Shown: positions 40,110 through 48,059 of the stretch, in pieces
Layout: every line of letters starts with the position of its first letter
Position numbering within the stretch: position 1 is the stretch's first letter
Source: Amycolatopsis sacchari
Lineage (GTDB): Bacteria > Actinomycetota > Actinomycetes > Mycobacteriales > Pseudonocardiaceae
Assembly (NCBI RefSeq): GCF_900114035.1
Contig: NZ_FORP01000003.1
Location: forward strand, 332,799-396,798
Length of the DNA: 64,000 nucleotides
Reading direction: 5' to 3'
Program-made: the position numbers and the translations under genes
Notes under the pieces: generated by a model
Databases searched by the model: none
What the model was told of the DNA's origin: nothing
The model's input: only the letters and a program-made list of their open reading frames with translations

Positions 40110-41042
40110 ATGAAGAAGAGCAGGCTGCGGGCGTTGTCCGTGGCGGCGGTGGCCGCCGTGCTCACCACCGGTGCCGCCCGCGTCGACCCCGCCACCCCGA
40201 AGTTGTTGATCAACCAGGATTTCCCGGATCCGGCCGTGCTCCAGTCGGCGAACGGCTACTACGCCTACGCCACGCGGGGTGGCTCGGCGAGGATCCCGTA
40301 CGCGGTCGCGTCGTCGGCGGACGGCCCGTGGAAGGTGCAGGGCGACGCCCTCGCCCGGAATCCCGCGTGGGCCAAGCCGGACGGCGCGTTCTGGGCGCCG
40401 GACGTCGGCCGGATGAACAACGGCCAGTACCGCGTGTACTTCTCCGCCCAGCTGCCGGGCGACAACCGCATGTGCATCGGCACGGCGACCTCGTCGTTGC
40501 CCACGGGCCCGTTCAACCCGGTGGACAGCGCACCACTGGTCTGCCCGCCCGAGGACGGCGGCGACATCGACCCGCAGTCCTTTGTGGATTCGGACGGGAA
40601 GCACTACCTGCTGTACAAGAGCAACGCGGGGCCGACGACCATCTGGTTGCAGGAGGTCACGAACGACGGAGGAACTCTGGTTGGCGGCCGCATCCCGTTG
40701 CTCCGCGCCGACCGCCCCGAAGAACGTGGTGACGTGGAAGCGCCTTCACTGGTCAAGATCGGCTCGGGGTACGTGCTCTTCTACTCCGCCGACTCCTTCG
40801 ACAACGTCGACTACCACACGGGATACGCCACTTCCGCGTCGCTGAAAGGCCCGTACACCAAGGCATCCCAGCCACTGCTGACCACCGGCGGCCTCGGCAG
40901 CCAGGTCAACGGTCCCGGCGGAGCCGACGTGACCGCCCAGCGGATCTTCTTCCACGGCTGGCTCTCCCCCGACCACCACAACGGGCGCGGCCTGTACTCG
41001 CTGCCCGTCCGCTTCGAAGGCGGCAAACCGGTGGCGGGCTGA
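40110..41042 (+). CDS. Secreted glycoside hydrolase family 43 protein
   Basis: 310 residues with a signal peptide (RALSVAAVAAVLTTGAA). The five-bladed GH43 layout is visible: NQDFPDPAVLQSANGYYAYA with the first catalytic Asp, DDPQSF-like GGDIDPQSFVDSDGKHYLLY with the pKa-modulating Asp, and GDVEAPSLVKIGSGYVLFYS with the acid Glu. Arabinan- or xylan-directed activity is the family norm; the substrate here is not determinable. It follows the lipoprotein gene and ends in a strong terminator. Confidence 0.8.
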   Translation: MKKSRLRALSVAAVAAVLTTGAARVDPATPKLLINQDFPDPAVLQSANGYYAYATRGGSARIPYAVASSADGPWKVQGDALARNPAWAKPDGAFWAPDVGRMNNGQYRVYFSAQLPGDNRMCIGTATSSLPTGPFNPVDSAPLVCPPEDGGDIDPQSFVDSDGKHYLLYKSNAGPTTIWLQEVTNDGGTLVGGRIPLLRADRPEERGDVEAPSLVKIGSGYVLFYSADSFDNVDYHTGYATSASLKGPYTKASQPLLTTGGLGSQVNGPGGADVTAQRIFFHGWLSPDHHNGRGLYSLPVRFEGGKPVAG

Positions 41043-41052
41043 GCACAAAAAC

Positions 41053-41090
41053 GATGCGGGACCCGGACCTGTAGGTCCGAGCCCCGCATC
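41053..41090. terminator. Bidirectional terminator after GH43
   Basis: GATGCGGG...CCCGGACC pairs with GGTCCG...CCCGCATC through a 17-bp arm with two mismatches and a TGTA loop. It sits between the GH43 stop and the stop of the convergent small secreted-protein gene, and an A-rich tract (AAAA) lies left of it, giving U residues to minus-strand transcripts. Confidence 0.75.
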
Positions 41091-41150
41091 CCTCCACCCA
41101 CCGGCAAACCCGAACGGGGAACCTTCGTTCGGCGCAGCCGGGAGCCTCTA

Positions 41151-41498
41151 TCAGTTGTCCTGCGACGTGCCGCCGTCCTCGATGGCACCGGAAGCGCAGT
41201 TCTGCGGGTCCTCGCCGGCCGCGTCGCTGTCGCCCTCGGACAGGATCGGAACGCTGATGCCCTTGGCGACGTCCTGCACCGGGACCTGAACACCCAGGAC
41301 GTTGATGTTGTCCTTGCAGACGCCCACGGCGGCGTTCACGTTGTGCAGGACGTCCAGGTTGTTCAGGTTCGCCAGCGCGGACTGGTCGGTGTCACCATCG
41401 TAGTGGTGGCTGCCGACCTCGGCGGCGGAAGCGGTGCCACCCAGCAAGGTCACACCGGCGGCGATGGCAGCGGCAGCGAAGCCAACCTTCTTAAGCAC
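41151..41498 (-). CDS. Small secreted protein, paralogue A
   Basis: 115 residues. A signal peptide (MLKKVGFAAAAIAAGVTLLG, predicted cleavage after TASA) precedes a short mature protein with two cysteines (AVGVCKDNINVLGVQVPVQD and PQNCASG) that may form one disulphide. The sequence ends EDGGTSQDN. It is clearly related to the neighbour at 41671 (same signal, same Cys spacing, same end). The NINVLGVQVP core is faintly like rodlin/chaplin surface proteins, but I would not assign it. GTG start with GAGGAG 8 bp upstream. Confidence 0.75.
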   Translation of the reverse strand: MLKKVGFAAAAIAAGVTLLGGTASAAEVGSHHYDGDTDQSALANLNNLDVLHNVNAAVGVCKDNINVLGVQVPVQDVAKGISVPILSEGDSDAAGEDPQNCASGAIEDGGTSQDN

Positions 41499-41616
41499 TG
41501 AAACAACTCCTCGAGAATCGGTTCGGAACTACTTCGGAAAAAAGGTGCGGCCAACCGGCACGAGGTGGGCCGGGTGCACGATCGGGGTCGTGTACCCGAA
41601 CCCACCTCGCATCACC

Positions 41617-41664
41617 GGCCGCTGGGCTTCCGGTTCGGGCGGACCGGAAACCCGTCGAGCGGCC
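41617..41664 (-). terminator. Terminator between the two small paralogues
   Basis: GGCCGCT with GGGCTTCCGGT pairs with ACCGGAAACCC and AGCGGCC (one mismatch, short internal bulge), loop TCGGGCGG. It follows the 41671 gene stop by 7 bp, so each paralogue has its own transcript. Confidence 0.65.
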
Positions 41665-41670
41665 TGGAAC

Positions 41671-42015
41671 TCAGTTGTCCTGGCTCGTGCCGCCGTCTGC
41701 GACGCCACCGGAGGCGCAGTTCATCGGGTCCTCGCCCTCGGCGCTGCTCGAACCCTCGGAGAGGATCGGCACACCGATGCCCTTCAGGGCGTCCTGGATC
41801 GGCACCTGGACACCGAGGACGTTGATGTTGTTCTTGCACACACCCAGGGTCGCGTTCACGTTGTGCAGGGCGTCCAGGTTGTTGACGTTGACCAGACCCA
41901 CCTGCTGGTCGTCGCCGTCCCGGTTGTGGTGGGATTCGCTCGCCGAAGCCACGCCGCCCAGCAACATCATGCCAGCGGCCGCTCCCGCGGCCACGAAACC
42001 CATCTTCTTCAACAC
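41671..42015 (-). CDS. Small secreted protein, paralogue B
   Basis: 114 residues, a tandem copy of the gene at 41151. Signal peptide MLKKMGFVAAGAAAGMMLLG, then a His/Asp-rich start (SESHHNRDGDD) and the shared core NNLDALHNVNATLGVCKNNI with LGVQVPIQDALKGIGVPILS. It ends GGVADGGTSQDN. Two Cys at the same positions as its twin. GTG start, GAGGAG 6 bp upstream. The conserved core and variable surface suggest a structural or adhesive role in the envelope, which is an inference. Confidence 0.75.
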   Translation of the reverse strand: MLKKMGFVAAGAAAGMMLLGGVASASESHHNRDGDDQQVGLVNVNNLDALHNVNATLGVCKNNINVLGVQVPIQDALKGIGVPILSEGSSSAEGEDPMNCASGGVADGGTSQDN

Positions 42016-42225
42016 AAGGAACTCCTCAGAGGTTTCGGATTCAGGGACACCGGGCTTGTTCTACGAGAGATCATTTTCCCTGCCCGTGCAGCAAAAGTAC
42101 CCAGCATCGGCCACTCACTCCACCGGGCGCCACCATCGTGTCACGGCGCGAGCCTCTGACCGAACCTTTAGTCGCCCGTTGGTGTGTATGCGCTTTCTCT
42201 GCCGAGCTGGGCTGGAGTTCCTGTG

Positions 42226-42360
42226 CTAGCTGACCTCGCCGCGGAAGCGGGTGTGGAACCCGGCGGGCTTTCCCCGCGGCGGCGTGTCGAATTCCTTGCC
42301 ACCACTGACGACAGTACAGTTCGATCGGCCGTAGTGGTAGCTGTTCTCGTTGGGGGACAA
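42226..42360 (-). pseudogene. Short coding-like remnant, unknown
   Basis: Forty-four codons on the minus strand (TTG 42360 to TAG 42226) have high GC3 and a plausible protein sequence (SPNENSYHYGRSNCTVVSGG, then PPRGKPAGFHTRFRGEVS) but no ribosome site and no signal. It lies after the terminator of the Cys/His/Asp protein gene. Could be the 3' relic of a lost gene. Not recognised. Confidence 0.25.
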
Positions 42361-42372
42361 GGGAGCGGGAAA

Positions 42373-42404
42373 GGCTCTGCGCCGGCCGAGACCGGCGCAG
42401 AGCC
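42373..42404 (-). terminator. Strong hairpin after the Cys/His/Asp-rich gene
   Basis: GGCTCTGCGCCGG (42373-42385) and CCGGCGCAGAGCC (42392-42404) form a perfect 13-bp stem with a CCGAGA loop, 40 bp past the stop at 42444. A TTTCCC follows on the minus strand. Confidence 0.8.
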
Positions 42405-42443
42405 CGTTCCACAACAGATCTTGCCGGTCAGACGACGGCAGGA

Positions 42444-43358
42444 TCAGTCGTCGTCCCCGAACGCGGTGAACGAGCCACTCGTGTTCGAGTAACTCGCGGC
42501 ACCCGCCGGGCCCGCCGCGGCACTGCCCGTGTGGTAGACAGCGCCGTCCTCGTCCGCGCCGCTCAGCTGGTGCCACGAGCTGGCGCCCGCGGGACCGGCG
42601 GAGTGGCTCCACTGCGCGTAGGCCGAGTGGTCGTCGACGGCCAGGGCGGCGGTGCCGTGAGAGCTGGCACCGCCGGGACCGGCCGACGTGGCGGATTCGT
42701 GGTGCACCGCAACGCTCACCGGCTCGTCGACCTCGTCGTAGACGACGTCGTCGTCCACGTCCTGGCAACCGCAGTCGTTGTCCTCGTGGTGGTGCACGAC
42801 GGGCCTGTCCACCACGTGGTGCACGGTGTGGTGTTCGTCGACGTCGTGGCAGCCGCAGTCGTAGTCATCGTCGTCGGCGTCGTGCACCACGACCACCGGG
42901 TGCTCGTCGGCTTCATGGCAGCCGCCTCCGCACCCGTTGTCGTCGGACTCGTGCACGACCACGTGGTGGACCTCTTCGTCGCCGTCACAACCACCGCCGC
43001 ACTTGTTGTCGTCGGTGATCTTGTGACGGCCAGCCGTGTACCCGTGGTGGTTGTCCGACCAGTGGTGGCCGATCCAACCGTCCTCGTCGTTGTCCCCGCT
43101 GCTGGAAGCAACGTCGAAGATCCCGGCGCCACCGACGCCGGCCCACGAACCTTCGGCGGCGTAGGACGCGCCATCGTCGTCCGCCGAGGCGCTCTGGTCG
43201 AACACCCCGGCACCCCACGATCCGGCGTAGGCACCGGAGGCACCGTAGGAGCTGCCGCTCCAGTCGTGCCAGGGGTCGGCACTCGCGGTGCCGCTCATGA
43301 ACAGGAACAGGGGTGCCACAAGCACTCCGGCTCCCGCCACCTTTTTGCGCAGAGACAT
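42444..43358 (-). CDS. Secreted Cys/His/Asp-rich putative metal-binding protein
   Basis: 304 residues, not recognised. Signal peptide (GVLVAPLFLFMSGTASA, cleavage about 27). Residues 32-90 are two Gly/Ser/Ala repeats (SWGAGVFDQSASADDD; SWAGVGGAGIFDVASSSGDN). The centre has two CGGGC loops (120-124, 143-147) and two CGC motifs (168-170, 196-198), each surrounded by Asp, Glu and His runs such as HHVVVHESDDNGCGGGC and DDDDYDCGCHDVDEHH. The C-terminus has three units of 28 residues beginning AGPGGASS or AGPAGA. Very acidic. The paired Cys and His clusters suggest Zn/Cu/Ca binding or cross-linking at the cell surface; an inference. ATG 43358. Confidence 0.7.
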   Translation of the reverse strand: MSLRKKVAGAGVLVAPLFLFMSGTASADPWHDWSGSSYGASGAYAGSWGAGVFDQSASADDDGASYAAEGSWAGVGGAGIFDVASSSGDNDEDGWIGHHWSDNHHGYTAGRHKITDDNKCGGGCDGDEEVHHVVVHESDDNGCGGGCHEADEHPVVVVHDADDDDYDCGCHDVDEHHTVHHVVDRPVVHHHEDNDCGCQDVDDDVVYDEVDEPVSVAVHHESATSAGPGGASSHGTAALAVDDHSAYAQWSHSAGPAGASSWHQLSGADEDGAVYHTGSAAAGPAGAASYSNTSGSFTAFGDDD

Positions 43359-43605
43359 CTTCGGTCTGTCTCCCTTTCAACAGTGAAAGGCGGCCTGCAG
43401 TACTGTCAATGGTCGAAGTCCGCCTGTTGCCGGTTGATCTTTGAGGCCTCGAACCGAAGATACCCAACGGAAATCGAGTCAACAGGACCCGTTTCGGCGG
43501 GGACACTCGATAGGGGGGACGGTGTAACGCCCGCGCGTTCGGCCGCCCTGAAAGACCGCGTCGTGCCCGCTCGGCCGATCCACTCGAACCGGTGGCCTGC
43601 GATGA

Positions 43606-43953
43606 TCAACTCACGGCGGGCCAGGCCTCCGCTTCCACGGACAACGCGGTGGCGACGTCGAGCGTTCCCGATCGTACCTGTGCCGCAAGGGAATCCGGCT
43701 CGGCCGGCACGAACAGCCAGCCTCGCACGTGTTCGTCGCAGTACCGGGGAGGCTCGCCGTCGCCGACGCCGAGCGCGGCGAAGTGGTCGCGGGCCGCCAC
43801 CGTCTGCGGCACCCAGTGCCTGCCCCAGCGCAACACGATCCGCGCGAGGTCGTTGGGCACGTCGGCGGGGTGGATGAGCCGGTCGCCCGTGATCGGGATC
43901 AGCTGCGGGGTGTAGGTCGCGCCCGGCGCGGTGACCGTCAGGTAGTCAGTCAT
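43606..43953 (-). CDS. Hypothetical protein, 115 residues
   Basis: Begins MTDYLTVTAPGATYTPQLIP; contains VPNDLARIVLRWGRHWVPQT, then PPRYCDEHVRGWLFVPAEPD. No signal peptide or membrane helix. Codon use matches real genes. I chose ATG 43953; an upstream start at 44052 would add 33 Arg-rich residues that look non-coding. Not recognised. It lies alone between the secreted-protein cluster and the glycosyltransferases, reading leftward. Confidence 0.6.
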   Translation of the reverse strand: MTDYLTVTAPGATYTPQLIPITGDRLIHPADVPNDLARIVLRWGRHWVPQTVAARDHFAALGVGDGEPPRYCDEHVRGWLFVPAEPDSLAAQVRSGTLDVATALSVEAEAWPAVS

Positions 43954-44354
43954 GTCTCGTTGCCTCGGATCTCGTACAGCGGGGGGCGCCCGCGCGGGAG
44001 GAAATCCGCGCAGGACGAACAAGCGACGTGGCTCGGCCAGGTCGCTGGACACGCGCTCGACTACGGAGCGGTATTACTTATCGGGCTCCGCGAAAATAGA
44101 CCACACGAACGGGTGGTTTAAAATCGCGATCATGGTCTTCGCCACCTCTTTTGGAAACGCATCTTCGGATTTCCGCTCGACAACTCCCACCACCATGATC
44201 AATACTGAGCGCACTGTGACCGACAGTATGCGCTCCTGCCGCGATCCGGTCGCACCACGCCACGGATCCGCTGGTACAGGAGCGTTTACGAAGGCTCTCG
44301 TTCTGAACCGATCGGAGATGTTAGCGAAACCGGTGAAAGATCGACAACGGGGTC
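43954..44354. other. 400-bp intergenic DNA, lower GC
   Basis: No convincing gene. GC is visibly below the flanks, with TTTAAAA near 44119. An imperfect hairpin at 44207-44235 (GAGCGCACTGT with ACAG-TA-TGCGCTC) lies 120 bp past the stop of the GT4 gene and could end its transcript. Otherwise nothing seen. Confidence 0.4.
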
Positions 44355-45461
44355 TCAGTGCCGCAGCACGGACAACATTCCCCGCACGGACTCGGGCCAG
44401 GAGAATTCTTCGGCCCGCGCCCGCGCGGCGGCTCGTCGTGCTTCTTCCGGGCTTTCCAGCAATCCCGTCACGGCGTTCGCGAACGCGCCGGGAAGATCGG
44501 GAACGGCGGCCCCGCAACCAGGCCGGACTATTTCCCGCAGCGCGGACGACGCCGAGACCACCACCGGGGTGCCGGACGCCAGCGCTTCGAGCGCGGCGAG
44601 CCCGAACGTCTCATGTGGTCCGGGCGCGAGCGAGACGTCCGCGCTCGCCAGCAGGCGCGCGACGTCAGCGCGGTCGGACAGGAAACCGAGGAACGTGACG
44701 GGCAGCCCGCGAGCGCGGCGCTCCAGCGCCCGCCGCCGCGGACCGTCGCCGGCGATCACCAGCCGCACGCGGTCGCCCGACTCCGTCAGTTCGGCGACCG
44801 TGTCCACACTGCGTTCAACGTGTTTCTCCGGGGACAACCGACCACAGTGGACCAACAGTGCGTCCGCTCCCCCGGCGAGCTCGGAACGCCAACCGGAATC
44901 GCGGTGGGCAGGCGTGAAGGCGGCGAGGTCCACCCCCAGCGGCACGCGCTGCACGTTGGGCGCGCCGATGCGGTCGAACTCCTCGCGCGCGAACAAGGTG
45001 GTGCAGACCACCTTGTCGTAGCTTCGGGCCATCCGCCCGTTGGCCACATCGGCGATCCTCCGCGCGAGCGGGCCGGGCAGCAGGAACTGGGCCAGCAGCC
45101 GGTCGAGCCGCTCGTGTGAGATGACCACGCTCGGCACGTCGTGCCGCCGCGCCCAGGTGCCCATGCCCCGCAGGGTCAGCCGGTCCGACACTTCGAGGCG
45201 GTCCGGTTCCAGCTCGCGCAACAACGCCCGCACGCGGTACGGGTCGACCGCCCGGTATCCGCCCGTGCCCGGGATCTTCGGCGCGGGCAGGGAAAACCGG
45301 CGGACGCCGGTCGGCAGCACCTCTTCGCGGTACCGGCTGCCGGGCACGACGAGCGTCACCCGGTGCCCGCTCGCCACGTACCCCGCGCCGAGGTGGTGCA
45401 GCGCGGTGCGGAGCCCGCCCGAGCGGGGCCCGTAGAAGTTGGCGAGCTGAACGATGTGCAT
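44355..45461 (-). CDS. GT4-family glycosyltransferase (mannosyltransferase-like)
   Basis: 368 residues, GT-B fold. N-terminal IVQLANFYGPRSGGLRTALH, linker VQRVPLGVDLAAFTPAHRDS, and the C-terminal domain with LLVHCGRLSPEKHVERSVDT and PGPHETFGLAALEALASGTP, where HETFG holds the donor-binding EX7E-type glutamates. It is adjacent (3 bp) to the MgtA-like gene and same strand, so both likely act in phosphatidylinositol-mannoside or lipomannan synthesis. GDP-mannose as donor is an inference. Confidence 0.8.
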   Translation of the reverse strand: MHIVQLANFYGPRSGGLRTALHHLGAGYVASGHRVTLVVPGSRYREEVLPTGVRRFSLPAPKIPGTGGYRAVDPYRVRALLRELEPDRLEVSDRLTLRGMGTWARRHDVPSVVISHERLDRLLAQFLLPGPLARRIADVANGRMARSYDKVVCTTLFAREEFDRIGAPNVQRVPLGVDLAAFTPAHRDSGWRSELAGGADALLVHCGRLSPEKHVERSVDTVAELTESGDRVRLVIAGDGPRRRALERRARGLPVTFLGFLSDRADVARLLASADVSLAPGPHETFGLAALEALASGTPVVVSASSALREIVRPGCGAAVPDLPGAFANAVTGLLESPEEARRAAARARAEEFSWPESVRGMLSVLRH

Positions 45462-45464
45462 CGC

Positions 45465-46586
45465 TCAGGCCGCACGGGCGACGGGCCCCGCGACGGCTTG
45501 GTAGTGCCCGACGAGTTCGGCGCACACCGCGGGCCACGTCCGGCCGAGGACGACCTTGCGTGCCTTCTGCCCGAGCCGGGCGCGCAGGGCCGGATCACGC
45601 AGGTCCCGCACCCGGTCGACGAGTTCCCGCGCGAAGTCCGGCCGGTCGACGGGCAGCAGGTAACCGGTGCGGCCGGGCAGGACGAGGTCCCTGGGGCCAC
45701 CGGCGTCAGGCGCGAGGACGGGCAGGCCGGAGGCCATGGCCTCCTGCACGGCCTGGCAGAACGTTTCGTAGGGACCGGTGTGGACGAAGACGTCGAGGCT
45801 CGCGTACGCCGCGGCGAGTTCGTCGCCGTAGCGCGCCCCGAGGAAGGCGGCGTTCGGCAGGGCCGCCCGCAGCGGCTCGAGTTCCGGTCCGTCGCCGACC
45901 GCCACGACGCGAATCCCCGGCACCCCGTCGAGCGCGGCGAGCCGGTCGACCTCCTTCTCGGGCGCGAGGCGTCCGACGAAGCCGACGAGCAGCGCACCGT
46001 CGGGCGCGAGCCGGGCGCGGAGCTCGGCATCGGCGTGCTCGGGCGAGAACCGCTCGACGTCCACCCCCCGGCCCCACCTGTATACACGCGGTATGCCGTG
46101 TGCACGCAGGTCGTGCACGGATTGCGTGGAGGGGGCGAGGGTCCGGTCGGCCTTCGTATGCAACCTGCGTACCCAGCGCCAGGCCGCGCGAGCACCGAGC
46201 CGGAGGCCGTACGCGGTGGCGAAGCCGGGGATGTCGGTCTGGTAGACGGCGACCGTCGGCACGCGCAGCCGGCGTGCCGCGGCGAGCCCCCGCGCGCCGA
46301 CGACGAAGGGCGAGGCGAGGTGCACGACGTCGGGGCGGAACCCGGCGAGCGCGGTGAGCACGGTCCGGGTCGGCAGCCCGATGGGCAGGGAGTTGACCAC
46401 CGGGAGGTCGACCGCCGGGATGCGGACCACCGGGGCGCCGAGGTACTCGTCCGGCCCGGTGAGGCCGGGCGCGACGACGAGGACGTCGTCGCCGCGTCCG
46501 CGCAGGTGCTCCACCACGCGCAGGACCGAGTTGGTCACGCCGTTCACCTGCGGGAGGAAGCTTTCGGTGACGATGGCGACTCGCAC
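45465..46586 (-). CDS. mgtA: GDP-mannose-dependent alpha-mannosyltransferase (MgtA-like)
   Basis: 373 residues. [20 protein letters not shown] at the N-terminus and [20 protein letters not shown] are typical of MgtA (Rv0557 type). The C-terminal domain has [20 protein letters not shown] and [20 protein letters not shown]. The position close to menG and menJ resembles the mycobacterial order mgtA-menG-menJ. In mycobacteria and Corynebacteriales MgtA elongates glucuronosyl-diacylglycerol or lipomannan anchors. ATG/GTG start at 46586; the divergent phosphatase gene begins 156 bp away. Confidence 0.8.
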   Translation of the reverse strand: MRVAIVTESFLPQVNGVTNSVLRVVEHLRGRGDDVLVVAPGLTGPDEYLGAPVVRIPAVDLPVVNSLPIGLPTRTVLTALAGFRPDVVHLASPFVVGARGLAAARRLRVPTVAVYQTDIPGFATAYGLRLGARAAWRWVRRLHTKADRTLAPSTQSVHDLRAHGIPRVYRWGRGVDVERFSPEHADAELRARLAPDGALLVGFVGRLAPEKEVDRLAALDGVPGIRVVAVGDGPELEPLRAALPNAAFLGARYGDELAAAYASLDVFVHTGPYETFCQAVQEAMASGLPVLAPDAGGPRDLVLPGRTGYLLPVDRPDFARELVDRVRDLRDPALRARLGQKARKVVLGRTWPAVCAELVGHYQAVAGPVARAA

Positions 46587-46741
46587 CTGGTGAAGGTCTC
46601 ACGGGTGCCCGGTTCGTCCGGGGAAGGGGGCGTGACCGGCGTGGAAACGCTGCCCGAACTTCCCGGACCGCTGCCTTCCGGAGTAGACACTTCATCTCCC
46701 CGTAGCGTTCCGGACACTCGGTGCGGCCACACTAGACCGGC

Positions 46742-47578
46742 GTGACCCTTCTATCCGCCCGCCCGTCCCAGCCGGTCGAGCCCGGCCTGCTGTCACGGGC
46801 GCTCGAGGTCGCCGGACGGCTGGCCAACGACGCCACCGACGTGATCACCGCGACCGCCGGCCGGGGTGCGCACCCGGACACGAGAGAGTCGCCGTTCGAC
46901 TGGGTCACCGACACCGACCGGATCCTCGAACGGCACACGAGGCGTGTGCTGACGGCCGAGTTCCCCGGTATCCCGGTGGTGGGCGAGGAGTTCGGCGCCG
47001 ACCACGGAGCCGATCGCGCGCCGTACCGCTGGGTGGTCGACCCGGTGGACGGCACGGCCAACTACGTCGCCGGGGTGCCGTGGTGCGCCTACAGCCTCGC
47101 GCTGGTGGACGCGTCGGGGCCGGTCGTCGGGGTGGTCGCGGACCCGTACCGGGCGCAGATCTACGCCGCGGCGCGCGGCCGGGGCACGCGGGCGAACGGC
47201 AAACCGGTGCGGTTGACCGACCGGCCGCTGACCGAGGGCGCGATCGTGTGCACGGAGCTGGCGCGCAAGGGTCCGTGGCCGGGAATGGGCGAGTTCATCG
47301 AGCGCGCCGCGGCCGCGCACGTCGGGGTCCGCGTACTGGGGTCGGCGGCGCTGTCGATCGCGCAGGTCGCGCTGGGTCACGCGGCCGCCGCGGTGCTGCA
47401 CAGCTATCACGAGTGGGACGTGGCGGGCTCGGTCGCGCTGGCGATCGAGGCGGGGGCCGCGGTGCTGGACCGGCGGGGTGAAGGCACGGCGCTCCCGGCC
47501 GACGGCCTGCTCGTCGCGGCGCCCAGTGCTGCCGAGGAGGTCCTGTCGTGGTGGCAGAAAGCGGCGATTTCACGCTGA
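46742..47578 (+). CDS. Inositol-monophosphatase-family phosphatase
   Basis: 278 residues. The two metal motifs are WVVDPVDGTANYVAGVPW (DPVDGT) and HEWDVAGSVALAIEAGA (WDxAG), and a Glu in VVGEEFGAD completes the site. It could be an inositol-1-phosphate phosphatase feeding phosphatidylinositol mannosides, which fits the neighbouring GT4 genes, or a histidinol- or 3'-phosphoadenosine phosphatase. GTG at 46742. Confidence 0.82.
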   Translation: MTLLSARPSQPVEPGLLSRALEVAGRLANDATDVITATAGRGAHPDTRESPFDWVTDTDRILERHTRRVLTAEFPGIPVVGEEFGADHGADRAPYRWVVDPVDGTANYVAGVPWCAYSLALVDASGPVVGVVADPYRAQIYAAARGRGTRANGKPVRLTDRPLTEGAIVCTELARKGPWPGMGEFIERAAAAHVGVRVLGSAALSIAQVALGHAAAAVLHSYHEWDVAGSVALAIEAGAAVLDRRGEGTALPADGLLVAAPSAAEEVLSWWQKAAISR

Positions 47579-47639
47579 GGGGATCTCGGGCGCGGGTTCG
47601 TGCGTCTGAGGGTCGTTTCCCGACGACTGGAGTGACCCG

Positions 47640-47927
47640 ATGATCATCTACGGCTGGCGGCGCAAGGTGCACGACCTGGCGACCACGACCTACCTCTGCG
47701 CCCGCTGCGGCAACCCGAGCGCGCACGTCCTGCGCCGCGCGGTCACGAAGGTCACGCTGTTCTTCATCCCGCTGTTCCCCGTGTCGTCGAAGTACTTCAC
47801 CGTCTGCACCTTCTGCGGCGCGACGAACGCCTTGACCAAGGACCAGGCCCAGGAGGTCCAGGCCGCGGCCGCCGCACAGGCGGCGCCGGTTCAGCCGCAG
47901 GTGCCGCAGCAGTACCAGAGCAACTGA
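47640..47927 (+). CDS. Zinc-ribbon domain protein
   Basis: 95 residues. The single zinc ribbon is formed by CARCGN (about 20-25) and CTFCGAT (about 56-62), with a hydrophobic stretch (VTLFFIPLFPVSSKYFTV) between, the standard layout of the small zinc-ribbon family in actinobacteria. The C-terminus is Ala/Gln-rich. It ends 5 bp before the left copy of the duplicated DUF3592 gene end, which suggests the two genes were originally convergent neighbours. Confidence 0.8.
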   Translation: MIIYGWRRKVHDLATTTYLCARCGNPSAHVLRRAVTKVTLFFIPLFPVSSKYFTVCTFCGATNALTKDQAQEVQAAAAAQAAPVQPQVPQQYQSN

Positions 47928-47934
47928 CGGGGTC

Positions 47935-47996
47935 ACTTGCCCGTGAGGGCAGGCTCCGGGGTGGCGACTGTGGGCGTGCCGCGGCGGCTGCGGTGG
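47935..47996. repeat. Left 62-bp direct repeat (displaced 3' end of DUF3592-type gene)
   Basis: 60 of 62 bases match 53920-53981. Read on the minus strand it encodes RRGTPTVATPEPALTGK and a TGA at 47933. The two base differences from the right copy are synonymous (CGC for CGG, ACC for ACG). Upstream of the repeat nothing of the gene remains, so this is a displaced gene end. Confidence 0.9.
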
Positions 47997-48001
47997 GTGC
48001 C

Positions 48002-48019
48002 GGCGTGCTCTCGCACGCC
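48002..48019. terminator. Hairpin at the left island junction
   Basis: GGCGTGC (48002-48008), loop TCTC, GCACGCC (48013-48019), perfect. It starts 6 bp inside the left repeat junction and 41 bp past the first SDR stop, so it may be a terminator or part of the recombination site. Confidence 0.4.
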
Positions 48020-48059
48020 ACCCTGCGGTCACCGCGGTTACATCGCGGTCGTCGGCCGC

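Noticed and set aside
42184..42492. 102-codon + strand ORF
   Set aside because: No ribosome site, crosses the perfect terminator stem at 42373-42404 and runs antisense into the secreted-protein gene.
44074..44517. 147-codon minus-strand ORF over the GT4 gene end
   Set aside because: The first part is an out-of-frame shadow of the GT4 gene and the rest has no codon bias.
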